Assembly: GCA_041746105.1 (NCBI GenBank)
Contig: JBGTHP010000017.1
Location: 248,001-312,000, forward strand
Source of the DNA: JBFHRE01 sp041746105
GTDB lineage: Bacteria; Actinomycetota; Acidimicrobiia; Spongiisociales; ZC4RG35
Direction of reading: 5' to 3'
Length of the DNA: 64,000 bases
A model generated the notes under the pieces. The model had not been told where the DNA came from and did not search any database. It saw only the letters and a program-made list of their open reading frames with translations. Every line of letters begins with the position of its first letter. Position 1 is the first letter of the stretch. Position numbers and translations under genes: made by a program. This document shows positions 37,609-45,815 of the stretch, in pieces.

Positions 37609-37803
37609 GGGGTCGTCACGCGATCGAAACCAACCACCCGAGCCGCATCAATCCAACGACCAACCCGGCGCCGCTGCGCGGGATATCGGTCGTGTTCGCC
37701 CGCGTCGCCATTCGACGGCGACCCGGTGACCGTGCCCGCCAGATGAGCGGAAGCCCCCGACTATTCTCTCCCCGGCCGCCGAAGGTGCGGCTCGGTAGGA
37801 GGG

Positions 37804-38229
37804 ATGATGCCGGCGAAACAAAACTCGGACGGCGATGACGCCTCGGAAAAGATCACGCGACGGATCGAGGAGTTGGGCGATTGGCGCGGTGAGACCCTCG
37901 CCAAGGTCAGAAAGCTCATCCACGATGCCGACCCCGACGTCCTAGAAGAATGGAAATGGGAGAAGCCGAGTTCCGGCGGGACCCCTGTCTGGTCACATGA
38001 CGGCATCATCTGCACCGGTGAGGCCTACAAGCAGGCCGTGAAGCTGACGTTCTTCAGAGGCGCATCCCTAGAGGACCCCAAGAAGGTGTTCAACGCCAGC
38101 CTCGAAGGGAACGCCCGGCGCGCCATCGACATCGGCGAAGACGAAAAGATCAACGAGTCCGCCTTCAAGGACCTGATCCGCACCGCCATTGCCGCCAACT
38201 CCGCCGCCCGCGCCAAAAAGAAGAAGTAA
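37804..38229 (+). CDS. DUF1801 (YdhG-like) protein
   Basis: A 141-residue protein. TRRIEELGDWRGETLAKVRKLIHDADPDVLEEWKW is the front of the DUF1801/YdhG domain, and KQAVKLTFFRGASLEDP with a later lysine-rich tail (AARAKKKK) completes it. Function is unknown; the family is often found in soil bacteria. It precedes the tRNA(CAT) gene and is the last chromosomal gene before the mobile region. Confidence 0.85.
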   Translation: MMPAKQNSDGDDASEKITRRIEELGDWRGETLAKVRKLIHDADPDVLEEWKWEKPSSGGTPVWSHDGIICTGEAYKQAVKLTFFRGASLEDPKKVFNASLEGNARRAIDIGEDEKINESAFKDLIRTAIAANSAARAKKKK

Positions 38230-38309
38230 CGCTCCGGCCGGGTCGGGGTGGTGCCGTGAGCGCGGTGATCGAGTGATTGTCGGCGCCGACCGCACTTGGC
38301 GTTTCTTGG

Positions 38310-38383
38310 TGGGCCCGGCAGGGCTCGAACCTGCAACCGACGGATTATGAGTCCGGCGCTCTGACCTGTTGAGCTACGGGCCC
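38310..38383 (-). tRNA. tRNA with anticodon CAT (elongator Met or Ile2), element attachment site
   Basis: The minus strand folds into a complete cloverleaf of 74 nt: acceptor GGGCCCG / CGGGCCC, D-arm GCTCAACAGGTCAGAGC, anticodon stem CCGGA/TCCGT with loop CTCATAA, and T-arm GCAGG-TTCGAGC-CCTGC. CAT reads Met or, if the C is modified to lysidine, Ile(ATA); the two cannot be separated here. The 5' half of the gene is duplicated at 47288-47328 and 49074-49114, which shows it is the integration target of two elements. Confidence 0.92.
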
Positions 38384-38384
38384 C
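38345..38384. other. attL: left attachment site of the first element
   Basis: This stretch covers the anticodon loop through the 5' end of the tRNA. It shares about 24 bases without a gap (TTATGAG through CTGACCTG) with 47288-47311, and almost the same with 49074-49097. Beyond that the copies agree up to GGGCCCC except for one extra base in the D-loop. The crossover therefore lies between anticodon loop and D-arm, and the element supplies the tRNA 5' half. Confidence 0.75.
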
Positions 38385-38390
38385 ACGATT

Positions 38391-38460
38391 ACCCAGTGTT
38401 TACAACGTGTTTTCGGATATCGTCTCCTTCCGAGAACCTTGCACAACGCTCTCTGAGCAG
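38391..38460. repeat. Left terminal sequence of element 1 (integrase arm-site candidate)
   Basis: CTCCTTCCGAGAACCTTGCA and the following CAACGCTCTCTGAGCAGATAAC match the left end of element 2 (47371-47400: CTCCTTCCGAAAGCCTTGCA, CAGCGCTCTCTGA). The word GAGCAGATAAC recurs at the right end of element 2 near 48986. Shared terminal words next to att sites are typical integrase arm-binding sites. Confidence 0.55.
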
Positions 38461-38475
38461 ATAACATAACGGACA

Positions 38476-39381
38476 ATGAGCGACCAATCAAGCGCCAGTC
38501 TCACCGAGCTGGTTCCATCATGGCTGCGCGCACTCCGCGCCGAGAACAAGGCCCCTCGCACCTTGGAATCATACGACCTGGCCGCCACGCAGTTGATCGA
38601 CTTCCTCAAGGCCCGCGGCTACCCCACCGCCGCTCGCTCGGTCACCCGCGGCCACATTCAGGAATACCTAACCGAAGTTCTAGACACTCGAGCCTCGGCC
38701 ACCGCCAAACAGCGATACGCCTCTCTCCGGCAGTTCTGGCGGTGGCTCACGCTCGAAGAAGAAATCGAGACCAACCCTTTCGACAAGATCCGTCCGCCGA
38801 AGGTGGTCGAGAAGCCTGTGCCGGTCCTCACCGATGACACCCTCCGCTCACTCATCGCCACCTGCAACACCAAGGGGTTTGAGGACCGCCGCGACGAAGC
38901 CATCATCCGGTTGCTGATCGACACTGGCATCAGGCTCGGAGAGTTGCTCGGACTCGCCCAGGGAGATGTCGACCTCGACCTTGGCGTGATCATCGTTCGG
39001 GGCAAAGGCGATCGGATGCGGTCGGTCCCATTCGGCGACAACACCACCAGAGCCCTCGACCAGTACGCCCGACGCCGGCGCGAGCACCGACTCGCCGCTC
39101 TCCCCCAATTCTGGATCGGTCTCCGCGGGCCTCTACAAAACTCTGCCATCGCCCAGATACTGAACCGGCGCGCAAGGCAAGCCGGGACCGAACGCATCCA
39201 TCCTCACCAGTTCCGGCATACCTTCGCCCATCGTTGGTTGGCCGAAGGTGGCGGAGAAGGAGACCTGCAACGTCTCGCCGGATGGCAGTCGCCGCAGATG
39301 CTCCAAAGATACGGAGCGAGCGCGGCCGACGACCGAGCCCGAAAAGCACACAGACGGCTCGCCCTCGGTGACAGGTTGTGA
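38476..39381 (+). CDS. Tyrosine recombinase / integrase
   Basis: A 301-residue integrase. The N-terminal SAM-like core-binding domain (LVPSWLRALRAENKAPRTLESYDLAATQL) is followed by the catalytic domain. TGIRLGELLGL carries the first catalytic Arg near residue 155, HPHQFRHTFAH the HxxR near 240, GWQSPQMLQRYG the Trp/His position and the nucleophilic Tyr near 282. It is XerC-like in size. It sits directly beside attL, as expected for an element integrated in the adjacent tRNA, and its stop overlaps the next gene. Confidence 0.93.
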   Translation: MSDQSSASLTELVPSWLRALRAENKAPRTLESYDLAATQLIDFLKARGYPTAARSVTRGHIQEYLTEVLDTRASATAKQRYASLRQFWRWLTLEEEIETNPFDKIRPPKVVEKPVPVLTDDTLRSLIATCNTKGFEDRRDEAIIRLLIDTGIRLGELLGLAQGDVDLDLGVIIVRGKGDRMRSVPFGDNTTRALDQYARRRREHRLAALPQFWIGLRGPLQNSAIAQILNRRARQAGTERIHPHQFRHTFAHRWLAEGGGEGDLQRLAGWQSPQMLQRYGASAADDRARKAHRRLALGDRL

Positions 39382-39776
39382 CCGGCCCTACCGTCTCCGT
39401 CTACTGCCCATTCTGCGGAAGGGCCGTCGCTCGGCTCACCGCAGATTCGAGCGACCCCGAGATCCGATTCGACGACCCTGCTATCACCACTTCCAAGCGG
39501 CACGCATTCTGGAGAGATCGGGATTCGTCCGGTCGACCCGTACCTCTGACAGAAACCCCAATCTCGGATTGGTGGATCCGAAACACTATGAACACACAGT
39601 CCGGGTTGGTCGAGTGTCTCGACTCCGGAAAGTGGGGTTCCCTTGGGGTCGAACCCCTCCGCCACGCTTGGAAAGATGCACGGTTGTCTGGGTCGGGCAA
39701 GGTCGTGATGGAAGAGGCGTCGCCAGAGATTGTGGCCTGGAATCTCGACAGAGAGAAAGGCGCTGACTCGAACTAG
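39378..39776 (+). CDS. Small zinc-ribbon-like protein of the element
   Basis: A 132-residue protein starting with GTG at 39378, overlapping the integrase stop (GTGA). It begins with VYCPFCGRAVARL, a CxxC knuckle that could be half of a zinc site, and has no second clear pair. Trp-rich segments (SDWWIRNTMN, HAWKD) follow. Translational coupling suggests an accessory factor of the recombinase, for example an excisionase, but no excisionase HTH is visible. Function unknown. Confidence 0.65.
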   Translation: MTGPTVSVYCPFCGRAVARLTADSSDPEIRFDDPAITTSKRHAFWRDRDSSGRPVPLTETPISDWWIRNTMNTQSGLVECLDSGKWGSLGVEPLRHAWKDARLSGSGKVVMEEASPEIVAWNLDREKGADSN

Positions 39777-39814
39777 CTCAGCGCTACGATCCACTCAACA
39801 AACGAGCTTGGGGG

Positions 39815-39834
39815 TGGCCCCTCAGTAAGGGCCA
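39815..39834. other. Hairpin upstream of a small element gene
   Basis: TGGCCC-N8-GGGCCA forms a 6-bp stem in the 114-base gap between the zinc-ribbon-like gene and the next ORF. It could be a leader structure. No T-run follows. Confidence 0.35.
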
Positions 39835-39890
39835 TGTAATTCCACTCCGGAGATGAGCGCCCGGCAGACACCGAAAGGTGGTACTGCCGC

Positions 39891-40145
39891 ATGGCCCTCA
39901 CACCCTCAGAGCGTTCACTCCGAGCCCGTCTCGCCGCTCACACTCTGCACGCTCGCGTCGACCCGACGGCCCATACTGCTCCCGCCAGGAAGGCGTTCCT
40001 TGCCCGGTTCGAGCGCGAGGTTGATCCCGATGGGATTCTGTCCACTGCCGAGAGAGCGCGCCGAGCCGAGCATGCCAGGAAGGCCTATTTCACTCGATTG
40101 GCACTTCGGTCAGCTCAGGCCAGACGCCGAGACAGCGCATCGTGA
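39891..40145 (+). CDS. Small basic protein common in actinobacterial integrative elements
   Basis: An 84-residue Arg/Ala-rich helical protein (MALTPSERSLRARLAAHTLH...). The pattern AxxxFxxRFExEVDPDGxLxxxERARRAEHARKAYF is one I recall from integrative elements and plasmids of actinobacteria, where it is encoded near replication or HTH genes. Function unknown. The stop overlaps the GTG start of the HTH protein gene by 4 bases. Confidence 0.7.
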   Translation: MALTPSERSLRARLAAHTLHARVDPTAHTAPARKAFLARFEREVDPDGILSTAERARRAEHARKAYFTRLALRSAQARRRDSAS

Positions 40146-40828
40146 CTGACGGACCAGACCACCGGGCTAAGGAGAAATTTGCGATGGTGCCGGCGTCGCT
40201 GCTCGAAGGAGACTATTTCCGCGGCGCAACGACCGGAGAAGTCAATACCGCTATCAAGGTCTACGCCTACGCCGATCTGAAGCAGGGCAACAACGGCTGG
40301 CCAGTCAAGGGCTACCGCAAGATCGGAAAAGCCATCGGCATGCAAGACCGCACGGTTGCCAAAGCGGCCGAGCTTCTCGCGGCGGCCGGCCTGGTAGCCC
40401 TCAACCAGGACAGATCCGGCTCAGCCGTCCAAATCTCAATCATCCACAACCCAGCCCGATCCAAATTCAACCCTGACGCCATAGCCCGACCAGCTCCCGA
40501 ACGCTCAGGCAACAAAGCCCACCGATACCAGGCAACGCCTAGCCAGGAACGAGCAGCGCTCACGAGCGTTGAGCCTGGTGCGTCCAACGCTGAGGAGGTG
40601 GTGCGTGAGCCGCGCCACCCACAGGCGACCCCTGGTGCGTCACACGCGCCAGGTCCTAGGTCTATGAGGTCTGAGTGGTTACAGCCTGCGGTCATCCTGC
40701 CACTTCTCGCTCTTCTGACGCCGGAGAAGCGGTGTGGGGCGTGTCTCGGATTGCTCGAAGCGGGACCGCGCAGTTACGAGCCCGTGGTCGAGGAATTCTG
40801 TAGCTGTCCATTCGAGTTGGTCGGCTGA
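40142..40828 (+). CDS. HTH domain protein of the element (replication-initiator-like)
   Basis: A 228-residue protein starting with GTG at 40142, coupled to the preceding gene. Residues about 15-105 resemble the winged helix of phage replication initiators (AMVPASLLEGDYFRGATTGEVNTAIKVYAYAD, then YRKIGKAIGMQDRTVAKAAELLAAAGLVAL). A disordered Pro/Ala/Glu linker follows, and the C-terminus has a CGACL and CSC cysteine pair. It could start element replication or act as regulator. No replicase is visible nearby. Confidence 0.65.
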   Translation: MTDGPDHRAKEKFAMVPASLLEGDYFRGATTGEVNTAIKVYAYADLKQGNNGWPVKGYRKIGKAIGMQDRTVAKAAELLAAAGLVALNQDRSGSAVQISIIHNPARSKFNPDAIARPAPERSGNKAHRYQATPSQERAALTSVEPGASNAEEVVREPRHPQATPGASHAPGPRSMRSEWLQPAVILPLLALLTPEKRCGACLGLLEAGPRSYEPVVEEFCSCPFELVG

Positions 40829-40963
40829 TGTCCGTGAAATCACTGAGCGAAGCCGGGGGGTGGAGGCCCTGCGCGGGCGACACGAAAGCCTCAAAGACAA
40901 CCTCGGACCTCTTTCTATATTTTGTGGAATTTTCTTCCAGTCACCAAGAAAGGACACCAAAAC

Positions 40964-41257
40964 ATGGCTTCCAAATCGAATCAGTTGCTTGACGATGCCG
41001 GCTGGCTGCGAGCGCTGGCAGCGGCGCTGTCGGACAAGTTCAACGAGATCGCAGACGCCGATTGGAGTTTGTGGCACCGATTCTTGTCCGGTCGTGCGGT
41101 TCACCTCGACGTTGAGGGCCAAATGGTCGAGGTGCGAGCCTTGGAACCCGAAGAAGCGGACTCGACCGTTTCAGCGATAGTGGCCGGGCTAGTGGACGGT
41201 CTGCCACCGTGTGATCCGTGGGCGTACACCTGGGTTCCATCGCGGACCCCAGAATGA
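40964..41257 (+). CDS. Small hypothetical element protein
   Basis: A 97-residue protein starting at the ATG at 40964 (MASKSNQLLDDAGWLRALAAAL), with AAGGACA upstream. The frame is open to 40922, but the upstream ATG lacks a ribosome site. Acidic, mostly helical; no family recognised. It precedes the capsid gene by 160 bases and could be a scaffolding- or regulator-type gene by position only. Confidence 0.6.
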   Translation: MASKSNQLLDDAGWLRALAAALSDKFNEIADADWSLWHRFLSGRAVHLDVEGQMVEVRALEPEEADSTVSAIVAGLVDGLPPCDPWAYTWVPSRTPE

Positions 41258-41417
41258 GAGATGCGTGGCTTTGTCGGAGTGCTGGTGTACAGTTCCTTCC
41301 AGGTTCTGCCAGTGCCCCACCCACCGGTCTGGCATCGCAGCACCAGGCTCGAGGCCGCCGGACACGGACCCCTCCCGCCGAAACGCAAACCGCACGTTTC
41401 GACCCGTGGAGTGAACC

Positions 41418-42860
41418 ATGTCCCTACTTGAAGTCCTCAACGAAGCGCTGGCCGCCAGAGCCCGCATCGAACAAGAAATCGCCGAGCTGGCGGGCCGGGC
41501 TGCCAGCCGCGCCATGACCGACGGCGAACGTCAACGGCTCAGCCGCCTACAGGTGGGCCTAGCCCGAGCCGAGGAAGCCGAACGCAAGGCCGTGCTCGAC
41601 GCTGCAGACGCCGGCGAGCTCGAGATCACCCGCGGCGACAACCCACCCCGGCCACAACAGGACTTCGACTCGGACCCGTTCGGTGAACCCAGGTCGATTC
41701 GCCGAGACCCGGTGTGGGAAGCCGACATTCACCCGCGTACGCCGGTCTCCGAGATCCGGTCTCGTGCTTTGTCGGCGGTCGAGCGGATGTCGGGCGCATC
41801 CGCGCAGGTGCGGGAGGGCGCGACCCGGCTGCTTGAGCGGTTCGACGATTCGTCCGGTTCGCTCAGTAGGTTGGCGCTGGCGGCAAGCTCGCCCGACTAC
41901 TTGCGGGCCTTCGTGGAGCTGGCGAGATCGGGTGGACAATCCGCTGTCCTCTCCGAGCGAGAAGTGCAAGCGGTTCGGCGTGTTCGATCTGAAGCCCGAG
42001 CGATGTCGCTCATTGACACCTCCGGCGGCTATCTGGTCCCATTCCAGCTAGACCCGACGGTCATCATCAGCTCCACCGGCAGCACGAACCCGATCCGCAA
42101 CATCGCCCGCAAGGTCGTTGCCACCGGTGACACCTGGAACGGCGTCAGCTCGGCGGCAGTGTCATGGAGCTGGGATGCGGAAGCGGCAGAAGTGTCCGAC
42201 GATGCGACCACGTTCAGCCAACCATCCATCCCGGTATACAAGGCGGCAGGTTTCGTCCCAATTTCGATCGAGGCGTTGCAGGACGAACAGAACGTCGCCG
42301 GTGAAGTGGGCCGGCTGTTGGCCTTCGGCAAAGACACCCTCGAGAGTGCAGCGTTCACGACCGGGTCAGGCTCGGGCCAGCCGACGGGAATCGTGACCGC
42401 CCTCTCCGGCGGATCATCCGAAGTGGCCGCGACGACGAACAACGCGTTCGGATTGCCCGACGTTTACCTGTTGGACGAGGCCCTCCCTGCACGGCATCGG
42501 GCCGGAGCGTCATGGTTGGCGCACCGCACGATCTTGAACGGGATTAGAAAGTTCGAGACTACGGCCGGCGCCCTCGCCTTCCCGTCAGCGCACAGTGAGA
42601 ACCCGTCGCTGCTCGGCCGACCGCTGTACGAAGCGAGCGACATGGACGGCGCGCTCGGAACCGGTGACGATCGCGCGTTGATCGTTGGCGACTTCACCAA
42701 CTACGTGGTCGCTGACCGGGTCGGAACGATGGTCGAATTCATTCCGCACCTGTTCTCGACCAGCAACAATCGGCCTACCGGGCAGCGAGGCTGGTACGCC
42801 TTCTACCGGGTCGGAGCCGACTCCGTACTCGACGACGGCTTCCGCATGTTGAAAGTATGA
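41418..42860 (+). CDS. HK97-fold phage major capsid protein with long N-terminal scaffold-like domain
   Basis: A 480-residue protein. Residues about 1-75 are a predicted coiled coil (LLEVLNEALAARARIEQEIAEL...) and up to about 190 form a delta-domain-like, scaffold-type region. The HK97 capsid core follows (LIDTSGGYLVPFQLDPTVI, VYKAAGFVPISIEALQDE, GTGDDRALIVGDFTNY). No portal, terminase, prohead protease or tail gene is present in the element, so it cannot build a virion alone. It may form a small capsid for a satellite by hijacking a helper phage, or a domesticated shell. Confidence 0.85.
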   Translation: MSLLEVLNEALAARARIEQEIAELAGRAASRAMTDGERQRLSRLQVGLARAEEAERKAVLDAADAGELEITRGDNPPRPQQDFDSDPFGEPRSIRRDPVWEADIHPRTPVSEIRSRALSAVERMSGASAQVREGATRLLERFDDSSGSLSRLALAASSPDYLRAFVELARSGGQSAVLSEREVQAVRRVRSEARAMSLIDTSGGYLVPFQLDPTVIISSTGSTNPIRNIARKVVATGDTWNGVSSAAVSWSWDAEAAEVSDDATTFSQPSIPVYKAAGFVPISIEALQDEQNVAGEVGRLLAFGKDTLESAAFTTGSGSGQPTGIVTALSGGSSEVAATTNNAFGLPDVYLLDEALPARHRAGASWLAHRTILNGIRKFETTAGALAFPSAHSENPSLLGRPLYEASDMDGALGTGDDRALIVGDFTNYVVADRVGTMVEFIPHLFSTSNNRPTGQRGWYAFYRVGADSVLDDGFRMLKV

Positions 42861-42965
42861 ACCGTTGACGGTTATCGGGAAACAAAAGGCACCCGCGATT
42901 GGCGAGTTGTAGCCGCAGCGCCGCTTCACGCCCACCGGCGGGTACGGGCGCCTACGCTCCGATGT

Positions 42966-43163
42966 GTGGCGATTGGACAATGCCAGGAATGCAGTAATTC
43001 GGTGTCATCGCATGCTGACCGGTGTCCGTCGTGCGGGTATCCGCTCAGCCGATCCGACCAGGCGGATGCTCCGCTCAGCCGAAATCAGGTCCTTGCGCCG
43101 TTCGTTGTTGGGGCTGCCGTCATACTCGGTATGATGCTCTTCATTTTTTGGGGGGGGTCCTAA
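42966..43163 (+). CDS. Small zinc-ribbon membrane protein
   Basis: A 65-residue protein from a GTG start. CQECSNSVSSHADRCPSCGYPL is a CxxC...CxxC zinc ribbon (zinc-ribbon 'zf-ribbon' type), then one transmembrane helix (VLAPFVVGAAVILGMMLFIFW). Such proteins are common in actinobacterial mobile DNA but have no defined role. No strong ribosome site was seen. Confidence 0.6.
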   Translation: MAIGQCQECSNSVSSHADRCPSCGYPLSRSDQADAPLSRNQVLAPFVVGAAVILGMMLFIFWGGS

Positions 43164-43221
43164 AGGCCCGGAGCCAGTTTCTCCCGTCACCACTTGCAGG
43201 ATGTCGGCGGCTGGGACCTGC

Positions 43222-43581
43222 ATGTCGGCTCCCACGGCCACAGTTCGGATCTATGACGGAAGCGACAAGTCAATAACGCGGCCGGGAGAAAGCGACTCTT
43301 TTCCTGCACTTGACTTGATGGAGGTTGCCTTCGTTGGTGGCTACACGCGGGTCGAGATTCAGGCGCGGATTGACCGGGCGATGGCTCTCTACGGCTTGCC
43401 AATCACGGACGAGAATTACAACAGGGCCGGAAGCGTGCTCGTTGCCCTTCGCAACGAGTACGGCGTACCTGAGATGGAAGTCCTTGACTACATGATCCGA
43501 TCGGCCGTTGCTGGCGTCGACGTGAGCTTCCCCGATGGAGCAGGTCTCGCCGCAGCCTTCCTGTATCTCGGGGATTCCTGA
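43222..43581 (+). CDS. Hypothetical element protein sharing a segment with the DUF2510 protein
   Basis: About 119 residues from the ATG at 43222 (an upstream ATG at 43201 is also possible). The first 20 residues contain VRIYDGSDKSITRP, which recurs in the DUF2510 protein about 0.9 kb downstream; the rest (GGYTRVEIQARIDRAMALYG..., NEYGVPEMEVLDYMI) is different. The shared part suggests a recombinational fusion. Function unknown. Confidence 0.55.
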   Translation: MSAPTATVRIYDGSDKSITRPGESDSFPALDLMEVAFVGGYTRVEIQARIDRAMALYGLPITDENYNRAGSVLVALRNEYGVPEMEVLDYMIRSAVAGVDVSFPDGAGLAAAFLYLGDS

Positions 43582-43657
43582 TGGCCGATCGGATCAACCG
43601 CACATGGCTCTATTGGGAGAGCAGTGGCAACGAACAAGCTCGGCCCCGGCCCTCGAG

Positions 43658-44440
43658 GTGAGCAACGACAACCTGGCCCCGCCGCCGCCGCCGGAGGGCT
43701 GGTATCCGGACCCGAATCACAGACAGCAGCTGCGGTGGTGGTCTGGTTCAAGATGGACCGATGCCACACGAGTTGGCGATTCGACCACCCCGGCACCCGA
43801 TGTAGCTACTAAGCGTGATGCTCCCAATGTGGCTAGCGCGGGGAAACGATCGGAAGCGCAACCCAAGGTTCGCACCCCCGAAGATAAGAAATTCCTAGCG
43901 GTTATGGCCGTCATCGGAGCCGTGACACTGCTCGCTGGGGTTGCGCAGGCATCACCGGGATTCAACAGAGTTGCATTGCTCATTGACGGTCTACTCCGAT
44001 TTGGTTTCGCGGCCGCCTTCGCATGGGGGGGTTGGAGGTTGGTAGGCAGATCGAATCGAGCGACCCAGTTAGCCGGTTGGACCCTGATCGTCTTCATAGC
44101 CATCTGGTTTCCAACCACTTTTGCCCAGGAAGCTAAGGGATATCAAACCGCATTCTTCAGCGAAGGGCCTACCACCTCAGTAACGGTTCGCATCTACGAC
44201 GGCTCCGACAAATCAATCACGAGGCCGGCTGACGGCACGATGTGGGGCGGAAAATATGACTTCTCTGTGAAGCTACGAATTGACGGTCTTGCCGCAAACG
44301 GAAGGTGCAACGACCTCCAGAGCGAATTCGACACCGCATATGCGAACGACGGAATAACCAGGGACCGAACGGGCTCCGGCACCGCCGATCTCATGGCGTA
44401 CATCGACCAAGCGCTAGATCGAGCCGGCTGTTACGGCTGA
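43658..44440 (+). CDS. DUF2510 membrane protein of the element
   Basis: About 260 residues from the GTG at 43658 (an ATG at 43604 in the same frame is an alternative). The DUF2510 motif (GWYPDPNHRQQLRWWSGSRWTDAT) is at the N-terminus, followed by two transmembrane helices (FLAVMAVIGAVTLLAGVA, ATQLAGWTLIVFIAIWF). The extracytoplasmic C-terminus contains VRIYDGSDKSITRP and a Cys pair (NGRCNDL, DRAGCYG). DUF2510 usually marks actinobacterial membrane proteins of unknown role. Confidence 0.7.
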   Translation: MSNDNLAPPPPPEGWYPDPNHRQQLRWWSGSRWTDATRVGDSTTPAPDVATKRDAPNVASAGKRSEAQPKVRTPEDKKFLAVMAVIGAVTLLAGVAQASPGFNRVALLIDGLLRFGFAAAFAWGGWRLVGRSNRATQLAGWTLIVFIAIWFPTTFAQEAKGYQTAFFSEGPTTSVTVRIYDGSDKSITRPADGTMWGGKYDFSVKLRIDGLAANGRCNDLQSEFDTAYANDGITRDRTGSGTADLMAYIDQALDRAGCYG

Positions 44441-44807
44441 CGATCCGTCCCGTTGAGGTCGTAGCCCAGGGGGGAGGGTTGGTATTCACGTAGTGCGAAC
44501 CCCGCCGGAGACAACCTCATCGTCTTTTTTTGCGTGGTGGTTTCGGTCCGCGGTGCCACCCTAAAACGAGGCTGCTCCGGCTCGATGACCTCCGGTCGGC
44601 GGGCGTGATATCCGCCGAGGAGTTTGCTGCCAAGAGGCAGGAGATTCTGAAGGAACTTTGAGAGCGGCGGCTTTCTCATGTGATCATGCGCGATCGGGCC
44701 TTCCTGACCGAATGAAACCCCCAACCAGGCTGGGACTTCTTGGGAGGAGTGCCAGTCGCGATGGTTGGGGGTTGTAGGTGTCAGCGTAGAGGTGTTGCGT
44801 GCGATCG
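44441..44807. other. Gap between convergent genes with a 12-bp inverted repeat
   Basis: No gene with strong support. AACCCCCAACCA (44716-44727) and TGGTTGGGGGTT (44762-44773) form a perfect 12-bp inverted repeat with a 34-base loop between the DUF2510 gene and the convergent PH-like gene. It could be a terminator-like or recombination structure. A minus-strand frame of 97 codons across this gap was considered and not accepted. Confidence 0.5.
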
Positions 44808-45572
44808 CTAGCCGAATGCCTGGCTCTGTCTTGACCTGAAGTGTTCCAGGAGGCTGTGATCATTTTCTCCGATGGCTCCGTCGAGTCTCGCCAGAGTCTC
44901 GAGTACAACGACTGCCTGAAATGCGGTGATCCATGACAGTCCTGGCGTTGATCCGGCTTGGGCTGATTCGCGGCCAATGTCGTCTAGAACAGCGTCGACG
45001 GCGTCGGGGTGTGCTCCAGATTCCCTGTAGCGGCGTCTGACGGAGCCGACAAAGCCGGGGTCGGTCCGCGGTAACCACATCTGGCCCGATAGTTGAGCCT
45101 CGCGCAGTATTGAATCCTTGGCGACTTCCATGGTAAGTGCGCCGGCGGCGAACGCAATACTGGGATCCGACGAAGGGTCCACTGTTTCTGTTGGGACGGT
45201 GGGTCGCGTAGCGGCTTCAATCGGAGCTGGCGCCCGATCGGCTAGGGCCGTGATGAGTCGGGTGCCATATTTGAGATATGCCGCCAGCGGACCACTAATC
45301 GTCTGGAGGACGAGGTCCTCGGTGACTCCGGCTGTGGTGCTTCTTCGCCATTGCACGTCCGTGATCTCTGCTATCGGAGTCCGACGGATGGTTTTAGTTC
45401 CGCCCAATCCGAACTTCCCTTGCCGACCCACGTATAGCGCGCGGTCTGTGAGAAGTAACCAACCTCCATACCGACTTGCACCGTCACCGATGACAGCTTC
45501 GGCGTGTGCCAGTTCCTTTTCGGTGCGGGCCCCTGGGTAGCTGTCCTTGACCTCTGAGAATCGATGCGTCAT
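44808..45572 (-). CDS. PH-like domain protein of the element
   Basis: A 254-residue protein with no membrane segment. The N-terminal half looks like a bacterial PH/GRAM-type domain (GGWLLLTDRALYVGRQGKFG..., IAEITDVQWRRSTTAG). The C-terminal half is helical, with VRRRYRESGAHPDAVDAVLDDIGRE near residue 185. It is divergent from the nuclease-like gene and in the same accessory block. Function unknown; a role with that gene in defence is inference. Confidence 0.65.
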   Translation of the reverse strand: MTHRFSEVKDSYPGARTEKELAHAEAVIGDGASRYGGWLLLTDRALYVGRQGKFGLGGTKTIRRTPIAEITDVQWRRSTTAGVTEDLVLQTISGPLAAYLKYGTRLITALADRAPAPIEAATRPTVPTETVDPSSDPSIAFAAGALTMEVAKDSILREAQLSGQMWLPRTDPGFVGSVRRRYRESGAHPDAVDAVLDDIGRESAQAGSTPGLSWITAFQAVVVLETLARLDGAIGENDHSLLEHFRSRQSQAFG

Positions 45573-45815
45573 TACCTACGCCCTTTCGCAGTTTGAAACA
45601 TACCCTTTTGGCATCGGATGTTGCCCGACGTTTCATGTTCGGAGCCTGGCCGATTCCCGCCACTGATCCGAGGCAGACAACGCAGGAACCAAGCAACTCC
45701 GCACTGCGAACTCGTCAGATCGTCGGCCTCAAGCGCCGTAACCAACGGCGATAGCCAGGCATTCGAGGCGCGAGCAGTTCGACGGAACTATCTTCGCGGG
45801 AAGATCGGAGGCGTT

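Noticed and set aside
44431..44724. Minus-strand frame of 97 codons between DUF2510 and PH-like genes
   Set aside because: No ribosome site, no recognisable domain, and its start overlaps the 12-bp inverted repeat. It could still be real, but it is not supported.
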